A stretch of 64,000 nt of DNA, taken from Amia ocellicauda. Taxonomy: Eukaryota; Chordata; Actinopteri; Amiiformes; Amiidae. Made by a program: the position numbers and the translations under genes. Shown here one piece after another: positions 1-10,154 of this stretch; position 1 is the first letter of the stretch, and every line of letters starts with the position of its first letter. Location of the stretch: positions 24,323,323 through 24,387,322 of the forward strand of contig NC_089867.1 of assembly GCF_036373705.1 (NCBI RefSeq), given 5' to 3'. The notes below the pieces were generated by a model that worked only from the letters and a program-made list of their open reading frames with translations, was not told where the DNA came from and searched no databases.

Positions 1-188
1 GCAGCAAGACAGGAACACACACACACACGAACACACAGGCACAGAAACAGACAGGCACCGACACAGACCAAACACGCGTGCTTCCGTCGAGGGCCTCACG
101 CAGCCTGGCTCTCTGCACACACAAGCACAGACCCAGCTACACACAGTGCAATCATGAGAACTCAATCGCAACAACAAGACCCACTGAC

Positions 189-3100
189 CGCCATGGGCTT
201 CTCCAGGAGGACGTGATACCCTCTGCGGGCAAAGGCCACCGCCGGGTCCTGGGGAAACACAACACCAGCCCCAGGTTACACTGCCAGCATACCTGTGCAC
301 GGCTGCCATCACTAAACAGACCCATCACTCTGCAAGGGCGAGTTTCTGCACCTGAGCAAAGTCTGCTTCTCAAATTAAGTGCCAAAGTTGAAAGACACAT
401 ACCTTACAGGCAGGCAATGCATGTACGACGAAGAAAAAGACAAAATAAAACAAAACACGTGGAGAATAATTGTTTTCATTGCAGGGAAAAGCTTTGAAAG
501 TCGTGATGTTTAAGGTAGTATTTTTGTGTTTTATTGTCATAGTAAAGCATAAGTCCTAATCGGTTGCAGTGTCGTGGTAGAAAAGACACAATAATAATAG
601 TTGGATTATTGTGTGTTAGTTTGTGTGAATGCAAGACTAGTTTCCGATGGCAAGGGATTTGTAGACAGGGTTCTGGTCCTGTAGAGATGCAGGTTCTCCA
701 ACCGAGTCCGCAAAGACTTCACGGGTACAGTTAACACATTCATTAGCCGGGTCAAGCTATCCACAGGACCCGCGGGGCGAGGTTTCTCCGGGGGGTAAGG
801 TGGCAGAGACCTAACACGTGTGTGTCTCCGGCCTAGGACTCCCAGAATTAAGAGTATTTGCTCAGACCTACCTTGTGAAGGCGGTCGGGGGTGGCGATGA
901 TGACGGCATCAGCAAATTTCTCCCTCTCGGCCACAATGCGCCAGTCTGACAGGCACAAAGAAGAAGAGGTCCATAAAAGGACTTGCCATAAAAGGTCTTA
1001 CTGTCAGTAGGCAGTTTAAAAGCAGAGGTCTGGGAAACACTACCAGTGGCGACAGACATTTCACTGAAACTCTCGAAGCACATGAATGCTGGCTCTTCCA
1101 TGCCAAGGGGAACCAGTGATCGACTAGGTTTGTCTTTCCAGCCCATTTCTCCAGTCATTCACCCTCCTCCCTCACATATCCGGCAAATGAAACAATAGTA
1201 ATTCCAGGTAAGGATCTAGGAGTGCATATACAGAACATGAATAAGTGATCGTCCACGAGGGCTCTGAAATCGGTCCACATACCCTCAAAGGTGTTGCTCT
1301 CCGCGATCTGGTGCTGTTCCCGTAGTTTCTCACGGGCAAAGGGTTTGGGGTCGGCAACTCCCACCACCTGGAACGGCAACCATGTCCACATCCATCTACT
1401 TTCAGTTGTCCGAACATAAAAAATAAATAAAAGGTCCCTGTTTTGTATGAGCGCATGGATGCTTCGGTGCAAGGTATGAAAAGCACAGTGACAAGACTGT
1501 GAGAGCGAATGTGGTGGGGGTGCTTTAACTAAATAATAAAAAGAAGACGAGGTTAGAAACCAAATAAAAAATGAACACAACCGATATCCCGTTCAACAGC
1601 CTAGTGAGAAACCACAGAGAACTCCCCATTCCGGCCAGCACAGCTGTTCAGGTGTTTTTGTGGTATTTCTTCTTTTTTTAACCCTTAAAATAGTTTCATT
1701 TCTGTACACATGCTTTACAAAGACGGCGCACGTGGGGATGTGAACGTCTCTGCAACAATGAGCATATGTGTGACAGTGTGTGTGTGTGTGTGTGTGTGTG
1801 TGCGTCTGGCTGACTGGATACGTCCTTGGTATTCCGTCTGTGCGTCTCTGTGAGCAGCGGTTGTGCGAGGGATGCTGGGAGATCCTGTGTGTCGGTGGTT
1901 CTTCAGCTACCAGGTTTAACGTCTTCGGTGGCTACGGTATTGTCTCGTCTCTCTCATAGGCCATGCTGTTGTGAGCATCTACAGTACCTCCAGTTCACTC
2001 TGCGGTTCTGACGCGTGGCTGTGATCATGTAATCGTGAGTCCGTACCCTGACTCCCCGTGTGAGATTCAGACCGCGCTCTCTGTGGGCCGAGCGTGTGTG
2101 TTTCTGTGTTTGTGAGTTTGTCTGGCCCAGTGCAGACTTCTCAGCTGCCCATGTGATCCGAGTTCTGCTGCAAGGCTCACGAAGACAGGACCTCAGAAGT
2201 GTGTGCCCCTGGTTCCCTGTCTCAACTATCAACACGGCATCTCCTCACGACAAACCTTCTCAGCAAACAATTCAATACTTTCAGCCTAAAACCCTGAACA
2301 GGACTATAAAAAAACAAAACAATCAGCACTACTCATTCTCTCCTCCCTCCTCTACTCTCCCTCCCTCCCTCTCCTCCCTCGCTCACTCTCTCTCCCCTCC
2401 CCCCCCCCTCGAGCCCACTAGAGACCAGCCGGCAATTTTTGGAGGAGGTCCAGTATCCACGGCAACCAGCCAAGGCAGCAGGCTGACCAAAAAAAAAAAA
2501 AAAGGTAAAAAAAAAAAAAATAACATAAGAAATAACAGGAAATGACTTCACAAAGACCCCCCCCACCACCACTAAACACACACCCTCCCACCACCTCTCT
2601 CTCTCCTCCACCACCCCCCTCTCTGTTCTCTCGCTCATTTTCCAGTCACAGAGAATGAGTAATGCTTGGACAGTCTCTCTAGTTTTCTTTTTTTTCCCGT
2701 ACGAAAGGAATATATATATTTATCCGACCGCCGCTGGCCTGGAGACGGAGCCAGATTCCCAAGCGCAGATATTTGTTTCCCTGTTTGGCTGCGGTAACTC
2801 CCCAGTTTTCCCAACTCCTTTTCCTCTTCCCAGCATGCCTTTCACCTACGAGGCCACCTTAACCCAGGCTCAAATGGAAGAACACCAGCATCTTAACATT
2901 TTCTCCTCAGATTTGTGTTTTCCGCTTTGGTGCAGATTTAAGAAAGTGTTTGAAGGAAAGCAATGCCGTCTCAGCGTCAGTCTTTTTCAGCTTCACTTAA
3001 TGGATGCCAATTCTACGCTCTAACTCAAGCTGGTGTGTGGAGACGGCTCTGATTGGCTGGCTCGGGGGAATTATGGTTCAGGATTGGCCAGTTATTTTTC

Positions 3101-3313
3101 TGGTTCTGTTTTGGCTAATCTGCAGTTCAGATTGCTATCACTCTAGGTCTTTTCTGATTTTTTGGTCAGTGTGAGTATGGAGGATGAGAGGGGCTGCCCA
3201 AGGGAATAGGCTGGTCTTACCCTCATACGCTGGGGGTGCAGGAGGGCGAAGCGGGCGTATGTCTCCCCACGGTTCCCTGCGCCCACCACAATCACATCCA
3301 CGCGTGGCAGCAT
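189..3313 (-). CDS. Gfo/Idh/MocA-family oxidoreductase, 5' part (exons 1-4 of a gene running off the left edge)
   Basis: Four coding exons read leftwards: 3221-3313, 1283-1367, 872-945 and 189-248, all with AG/GT borders and consistent phases, giving the first 104 residues. The protein opens with a Rossmann fold: residues 5-16 read VDVIVVGAGNRG, the GxGxxG dinucleotide-binding loop. Then come VVGVADPKP (end of the second strand), the segment AVIIATPDRLHK, and YHVLLEKPMA with the EKP motif at about residues 100-102. These are hallmarks of the NAD(P)-binding domain of Gfo/Idh/MocA dehydrogenases, which oxidise or reduce sugars and related polyols. The substrate-binding C-terminal domain lies outside the window, so the substrate cannot be stated. 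The start at 3313 is chosen because GCTGCC precedes the ATG (good Kozak context) and the Rossmann strand begins directly after it; the frame stays open further upstream without another ATG. It is not the usual GFOD1/GFOD2 sequence as I remember it. Confidence 0.85.
1776..1802. repeat. (GT)n microsatellite
   Basis: About thirteen GT units in intron 1 of the oxidoreductase gene. Confidence 0.95.
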
Positions 3314-4150
3314 GGCAGCGGCCGCGCTGGGCTCGGGGCAGGGAGCAGCCGGTGCAGAGGGCTCCCCCGGTGACGCTTGCCTGGTCTCCCCCCGGTCCCG
3401 ACAGCACAACACTCTGCAGTCATGGAGTTAATTAGGAAATCCCACTGTTACAATGTTTTTCCCCCTTGTTTGTCATGAATTTGCTTGAATTATGATCTAT
3501 ATTATTAGGTCAAATGTGACAGAAGTAGACACTTTAAGCTTGAGTTCTATAAGCACAGTATCAAATTATTATTATTGATTCTTCTGCATATATTTATCAT
3601 TCACACTTATTTAAAAGCTGTCACACATTAGTGAGACAAATGAGGCTGTTACAAAGTCACATGGATTCCAGTAAAGCAGTTAGAATCAGCTTTATTTTCC
3701 CGGCTCTGTCCTTTATTTCTAATTATATTTCTTACTACGGAAGGTGTTCAGCTCTGGCCCCAGAGAGCGTCTTTTGCTGTTGTTTTTGACAAGCTCTTAG
3801 TTACTTAACGGACTGAATGATTGGGCAGGGACCTATTAACTCCAGGGACAGAGCTGGACACCATCGGTTCAGATCAAACCAAACCCTGAAGACACTGGGT
3901 ATCCCCAGGACCAAGGTTTAGCCACAGCCCTCGTCAGTCCAGCCCACCAGAGGAAATCCACTCCAGATCTTTCACTGCACCTGTTTCTGCAGAGGAGCTG
4001 ATAAAACAATAGGGCCGGTCTGGCAACACTGCGTGACAGGAGCCCACACCATCTGTGTGCACTGAGCGGCCTTTGTTATGAAGCTCAGCACACAAAATCG
4101 CAAAGATCAGCCCAAAGATAAGACCGATACTGTCGAGTCTGGCTCTGTAC

Positions 4151-4200
4151 CTGGCTGAGAGGGCGATGGGCACGGCACAGTGAAAATACACCGCCGCCTT
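4151..4200 (-). other. Possible small exon upstream of the oxidoreductase gene
   Basis: On the minus strand a strong pyrimidine tract (TTTCTTTCTTCCTCCAG) ends at 4201 and a CAG/GTACAG donor follows at 4150, defining a 50-nt candidate exon. One frame reads KAAVYFHCAVPIALSA without a stop. It could be a 5' untranslated exon of the oxidoreductase gene or belong to another transcript. I recognise no protein family. The support is splice signals only. Confidence 0.2.
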
Positions 4201-4944
4201 CTGGAGGAAGAAAGAAACTGCAGGAACTCACAGTAAAGACTAGCGAGGGAGAGAAAAAAGCGAAAGGGCAATGCATCCTATCAATAGGGACACAGCTGCC
4301 GCTATTTAAAAACATGTGTGGGAGATGTAGGTTCTCATTTTAAACATGAATGCTTGTCATTGTTATTTTATTTTCCCCATTCATATTTCATTCAAAACAG
4401 CCACACTTTCCACTCTGCACTCTCTCCTGAACGCAGTCTGACACACAGGTCACACAGTTCACAGGACAGAGCTCACCTCAGGCGACCTCGGCCTTTGCGT
4501 CACTGACGTGTGTGTCTGTCCCAGTCTGCTGTGTAAACTCAGCACTGGCTGTCAAAGCAAGGAAAGAGAACTTTCAAAAGGCAGAAAAGGACTGTGTCTG
4601 AGAGGTACCAAGATGAGGTAAAGTAAGCAGTAACAATAAAACAATCACTAATCACTGTAAAGTTCAGAAAATACTAATGGGCTGTGCATCTCTGTGAGTC
4701 GGGGCTGTGGGGGGGTAGAAGGATGCCCCGAGGGTGGCTGGGGGGGTTGGGGTTGGTGAGAGAGATGAAGAGATTAAAGAGTGCGGGCCTGCATTGTGTT
4801 GAATGGAACAGCTGCCCGGTTCAGCTCCATCTGCAACACAAAGGCTCTACACAACATGCTAATGAAACAGCGCCTGTAAACAAAGACTCAAAGCGCCTCG
4901 CCGTGTGGAGCGGCTCCGCCACTGACGCAGGCGCACAACACACT

Positions 4945-4964
4945 GATGATGATGATGATGATGA
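4945..4964. repeat. (GAT)n microsatellite
   Basis: Six to seven GAT units in intergenic DNA. Confidence 0.85.
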
Positions 4965-6866
4965 TAATTTCAGTACTTTTAATTTGAAATCTAAATTCAG
5001 TATTGTTAAAATCAAGACCCCAAATCCATCTGAATGTGTGGAAGTCAACGCTTCTGTACAGATGAAGTGTCTCCGCTCTCTATCTGGCAGCCCAGTGGTG
5101 GTTTTGTTTGCTATTTCTCTCGTTTAATCTCAGAGCCTTTCTGTCTTTTCACGCAGTTAAATCGCCTGCACTGTAATTCCGCACCGTTATAATTCAGACG
5201 CGCTAATCTGCGCACGGAACGGCCGGGGCGGGAGACAAATGAGGCGCAATGGAGGAGCAATGTTTCCACGGCCGTCTTCATTCGTCTTTTCCTTTCCCTT
5301 TACAGTTCTGGTCGGTGATCTTTTATCCAGAGCCAGTGCATTAGCGATCTGCTTATGTTTTCTATTTAAACTTTATTCTTACTATTTTGTTGTAATGTTT
5401 TTTTTAAGATTTAAATATTCGGACTTTCCGCACTAAACTATGATAGGCTAATTGCAATTTTTAATTGATGCAGTATATGATTAACCCTTAACAAAAGCGA
5501 TTAACACGTTCACACAGAATTCAAACTATTAATTATAAGCTTTTTTTAATGATTAGCATTACGAAGTGCTTTGATCACGTTCTTGGCGCAGATGTCCGCA
5601 GGTCTGCGCAGAGCTACACAATCCCACCGATCCCATTGGCGGAGCAGAGCAGACGCACGCAGAGCTGCGCACATCTGTTGTTACACTGTGTTGCGAGCGA
5701 AAAGTAACGCCTACCGACCTGTAACAGTGTTGCCTGCCTGTCTGCTAATGATTCACAGGATACAAAAATGTAACAAAATGAAACTTCCTCAAACTGGAGA
5801 AATGAGGAAACAATGTATTTCCCGCGTTTATTATTATTTTGTACGTATCTGCACCTCTATATAGGACAGTAAGATTTGACAGACGCATTAAAAAGAATAA
5901 TAAGGTGTTTATTACGTATTCGTGGCATTATAAGCTGATTTCCCGTCCACAGTAAACGGAGGGCTGTACGTGTCCACTGTGTACTGAAGATCATGATTTT
6001 CTATTCGCGCACAATTGCATTGAAGTGCCTCCTATTGACACGGCGCCCAATTGTGATTTTCACTTCCGTGTGTCTGTTAATTAGTAATATTAACGACGTT
6101 TTCTTCTCCGTGATACAAAAGTGCGCTTTTCCTACCTGCGCTGTGACAGCCTTCGCCCGGCGCTCCTCTGCCTTCGCCTGCGCACCTGAACTCGGCGAGC
6201 TGCAGCAGGAATGACCGCGGACTCGCCTCGGCCTCGCACTTCAGTCCTGGTTTGAATTCATTTCAATCCCCCAAAGGCGCTTAATATCAATAAACCAGAA
6301 CGAAATGCTCATAACGTTTTGCGTAAACTCTTTTTTTTATGTTGTTACACTGTATAAATAAATAAAAATAACTCGATTTATTGAATATAATATTTATAGC
6401 CTAGTATTACAATTGTAACTATTTATTAGTGTATTAATTTGTGTAGTGTAGTTTGCATATTTGATATTTACCTCATATTTTGAGACATTTTTAAATGTCA
6501 GACTGTTTTAAGCAAAGTTTTTCTAGTCATGCTAAAGCTGGGCTGATCTGTTCGCGTCCGTCGAGGTGGGTGGGGTTAAATGCATGACTCGCATTGTCAG
6601 AAATGACCGCACATGGCCTCTGTGTGCGGCTTTATGCGGTTTATGATCTCAGCTGGACTTTAACCCTACAGTCGGCTCTTATCAGTCCACCTGCCTCCAG
6701 CTCTTAACCGGCACTCGGAGCACAAATCCACCCACTTAAGTCTGAATAGAATTAAAACAAAAGTGTGTGTGTACTTTCAATAGACAACAGCATCCCTTTA
6801 GCTTACAAATACTAGTAATAATACTAACTTTTACAACGTTATTTCCTGCCATCAGACACACTCACT

Positions 6867-7010
6867 GGGAAAGAGGCAGGGCAGTTGTCTACAGTTACCA
6901 CTGGGGGGTGGCTATTGTGCCCACAGTCACACTGCCTCCATCTCTCTGACTATGGTCACAATACTGACCCCCCCAGTGGTAAATCTACACAACTGCCCTG
7001 CCTCTTTCCC
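6867..7010. repeat. Long imperfect palindrome (hairpin), about 144 bp
   Basis: The left arm (from 6867, GGGAAAGAGGCAGGGCAGTTGT) and the reverse complement of the right arm (ending at 7010) match perfectly for 22 bases. They then match at 17 of the next 20 and, after a one-base bulge, at about 15 of 18 more. The unpaired loop is roughly 6931-6948. About 54 of 60 arm positions pair. No clear target-site duplication is visible at the ends. It could be a foldback/MITE-type element or the template for a hairpin RNA; the sequence alone does not decide. Confidence 0.8.
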
Positions 7011-7262
7011 CATCCCTCAGCTCTAACTGATCGGCCTTTACTTCCACCTCTCTTTGTAACCGCTAGGGCCACCGTTGGCTTTGATAATTAAGAAATACAA
7101 TCCTCCTGCCCTGGTTTTGCTATATGTCTGTTCTAATTTTGAAAATGACTCCCAGATGCAGGAGCCCATAGACCCGTGCATCTGGAGAGCCGAGGATTCT
7201 GGGTCTGATTTAAAAAGCCAAAGACCTGAATTTCAGTTCAGAGGCAGATAACTGTATATGTT

Positions 7263-7266
<4 letters not shown>

Positions 7267-7322
<56 letters not shown>
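7267..7322. repeat. Compound (TC)n(TA)n microsatellite
   Basis: About fourteen TC units pass directly into about fourteen TA units, about 250 bp beyond the long hairpin. Confidence 0.95.
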
Positions 7323-7326
<4 letters not shown>

Positions 7327-9770
7327 TGTTTTATTGTTTTTGTGTCTGTTTTTAATAGTGAAGCATTTTAACATATACAGTTGAATGGTATATATCTTAT
7401 CAATTGTGTATTTCTTGCCTCCGTGTGATAGACAGTATGTGTTCAGCTGGTTCAGTGTGCATCACCTGTTACCCCAATATCTGGCACATTGTTGGCCATG
7501 TTTTTGATCACGCTAAACTCCAGATGATAAAACGACTGGGTCCCTTTAGGCCATGTAGGCTAAGGAGATAACAAAACTAAAATATGTAAAGTGTAAAATC
7601 AATAAGCAGCTTATCAGCACAGAGACAGTTGAGATCACAATCCTGTACAACACTGAAAACAGTATTTAGATCATCTGCAAAAAAAGAATGGAACTCATGC
7701 ACTAAAATCAAACGTAGACAATTTAAATTTTACAAGGCTTTTCTGTATTCTTGAACGTTACATCTAGGAACTGCACAATGTGGTTTCTACCTACCACAAG
7801 ATATCTTTGAGGTTTATTTCTCTCAGAATGAACTATGCAAAGGCAGACCTTTTAATGAATAAAGGTACCTCATTGATGTTTGAAGTTTCCTCTATTGTCC
7901 TTCCACTGTGCTGCTTGACCTATAGGCACACATAATATATCAGGATACAGCACGCTCTCTCTAGACAAAATACCAGATTTCTCCCAGAAAAGATCCACTC
8001 TGCTTTTGCCTGGAAACTGCAAGATGGACCAGACTGTAACTTTCTTATTGGCTCCCCCCTAAGATTGGACAGTTCCTTCTCCCCTGACGTGGTTAACCCC
8101 CCAACGTCCTCTGATGGTGACGCAGTGTGCCAAGACAAAAGCCAGTGGCCGGGGATTCTGCCGAATGGTCTTGTTTAAAATGCCGGTGCGCAGGGCTTGT
8201 GCTTTTCTTTCTTATCTCCCCAATGAAGTGGGAGCCTGCAGGGTCGATTGCTCCGTGTTACCATGAGAATGGCTCGGCCTGACCTCCTGCCGCTCCCTCC
8301 CCTGCCCTCGGTGCTGCCATGGCGCTCCTGTGAACGGGGCAGCCTGATTGATGTTGCCACGAACTGCCCTCCTCAACACCCATGGCCTGCACTTCCCCTG
8401 TCTCTGCCTCCCTTGTTTACTTCCCATCTCTCACGTTTTTTTTTCTTCTGTGTTAAACAGATCAGTCAGTTGCAGGTCAGTGGGTGTCCCCTCAGACCGA
8501 GGCCATAATGATGCTTTTCTTGTCACATTTTTGGTGACCCCCGCCACACACCCTCCAAACCACCTCTTCATGCACATCTTTGGGCACGCAGAAGGCCTCG
8601 AGCAACTAAGGGACGAGTGCATTGATCAAGAACAAAGTTTTCACAGCTTGTTTCTTTTCAGTATTGTTTTCCTTTAAACTCTCGAACGTCTTAAGGAAAT
8701 ACAAGAGAACTGAAATCAACGCCCAACAAGCGTACATCCCTCAAGGATGTCAATGTAAGAGCTGAAATCGATGGAAACATAACGATGGAGAACCTGTTTC
8801 GCTTCAGACACTAGGCCTAGATTTTGACTGTCCAAAGAGCAGACCCCACTAGTTGGCTTCATCTCTCGGCCCTTTACCACAATTTGTGTAGACACTAGGG
8901 GAGATGTGTATTCAGGGAATGAAGTTGCTCTTTTTTCCAGAGTTTCGAAGCACAATGATATAAATTAAAGATACAGACTGCTACATGCTTATACTTACAG
9001 TTAATTGTAAAGCACAACCAAATGTTCAGAAGCTGTATAATAGGAAAAACACATAAGACATGTACAGAAGCTCTGTATTCAATATAATAAACAATATGCG
9101 TCAATACTAATTATTTGTTTATTTGCATGAAGAATTGTTTTGGAGGAGAAAAATGAAAAGGCGCAAAGTGTTTAATACAATTCAAGGACGGGCCAAGAGA
9201 GAGGAGGAGCTCCCTTATGAAATAGTTAACCTGGCCCGCGTTGAAACCCGACACCGCACTTCCCAAAACTGCCAACAGAAAAGAGAGCGAATGAGCAACA
9301 AAGACACGACAACGTGCACTTGGGTGAACTCTCAATGCATGATGCACGAAACCAGTTACACATGAAAAAGCCAAGAAAAAATACAAAATCAAATATATAA
9401 ATCTCATTCGTTTTCATTTCACAGTCTTAAGTCAAAAGCGACGAAAACAACCCCCCGTCCGATCAGAGTTGATGCATTAGGCAATCTAACGAGCGTAGGG
9501 AAATAAAGTCAGATATATAATATATCAGAGCTCCGTGCACCGAGCTGCAGATGCAATGTGCGGCTCTTCACGGGGGAGGACGCGTCAACCTCATGTCAAC
9601 ATTACTACCGTGTTTACGAGAGCCGCGCATCAATGAATAATAAACTGTATACTAAATATATATGTATCTATTTCTTATTGACGCATCCGATACCCAATAG
9701 AGACAAAGGGAACAGTTTCTCTTGTGTAGACGAGAGGGTATTGTTCAGCGATGACCGACATTTGAATTAG

Positions 9771-10154
9771 CCAATGAGAAGCTCGAAAAGGGGCATCGTT
9801 TTGCTGTTAATGAGGGGGCGTGTCCTTGCATGTACATCGACGAATAGACAATAAATATACACAGGGGGCGTGTCCTAGAAGGCGGGACTCTGGGGCGTGA
9901 TCGACGTGCGAGTCCTCCAATGGGCGCAGGCGAAAGTCCCGTCCACCAATCCCGAGCCGCCTCGACCTGCCCCCTCAGGAGGACGCTATTTAATTCTCAG
10001 GTTTGAAGCGCCGTGTTTCACTCCTCTCCTCGCCTCCGAGTCGCCAGTTTCCCATCCGAGACAGGGGTCGCTGCCTTCCGTACACCCGAAGAAAAGAAAC
10101 CATTAATTACCACCTTCTTCTGTCTGGGAGGCTTGTTTTCTTCGTCCGCACACA
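9771..10154 (+). promoter_or_regulatory. ptma: ptma promoter and 5' leader
   Basis: Upstream of the ptma start are CCAAT boxes at 9771-9775, 9917-9921 and 9946-9950. Two identical GGGGGCGTGTCC boxes start at 9814 and 9864, exactly 50 bp apart, and a related GGGGCGTG starts at 9892. A TATTTAA element lies at 9987-9993, which would put transcription start near 10015-10025. CpG density rises sharply from about 9890 and stays high through intron 1. The boxes resemble KLF/Sp binding sites and NF-Y sites; factor identity is inferred. Confidence 0.6.

Larger units (their letters stand above)
3414..9770. other. Intergenic region between the oxidoreductase gene and ptma
   Basis: No protein-coding gene could be supported here. 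Two CpG-rich patches (about 5580-5700 and 6120-6240) look like promoter sequence. The second has good minus-strand splice donors (CAG/GTAGGA at 6135) and could be a noncoding first exon of the oxidoreductase gene. The region also holds a (GAT)n run, a CT/TA microsatellite and a long hairpin, listed separately. The remainder is AT-rich with only short chance reading frames. Confidence 0.6.
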
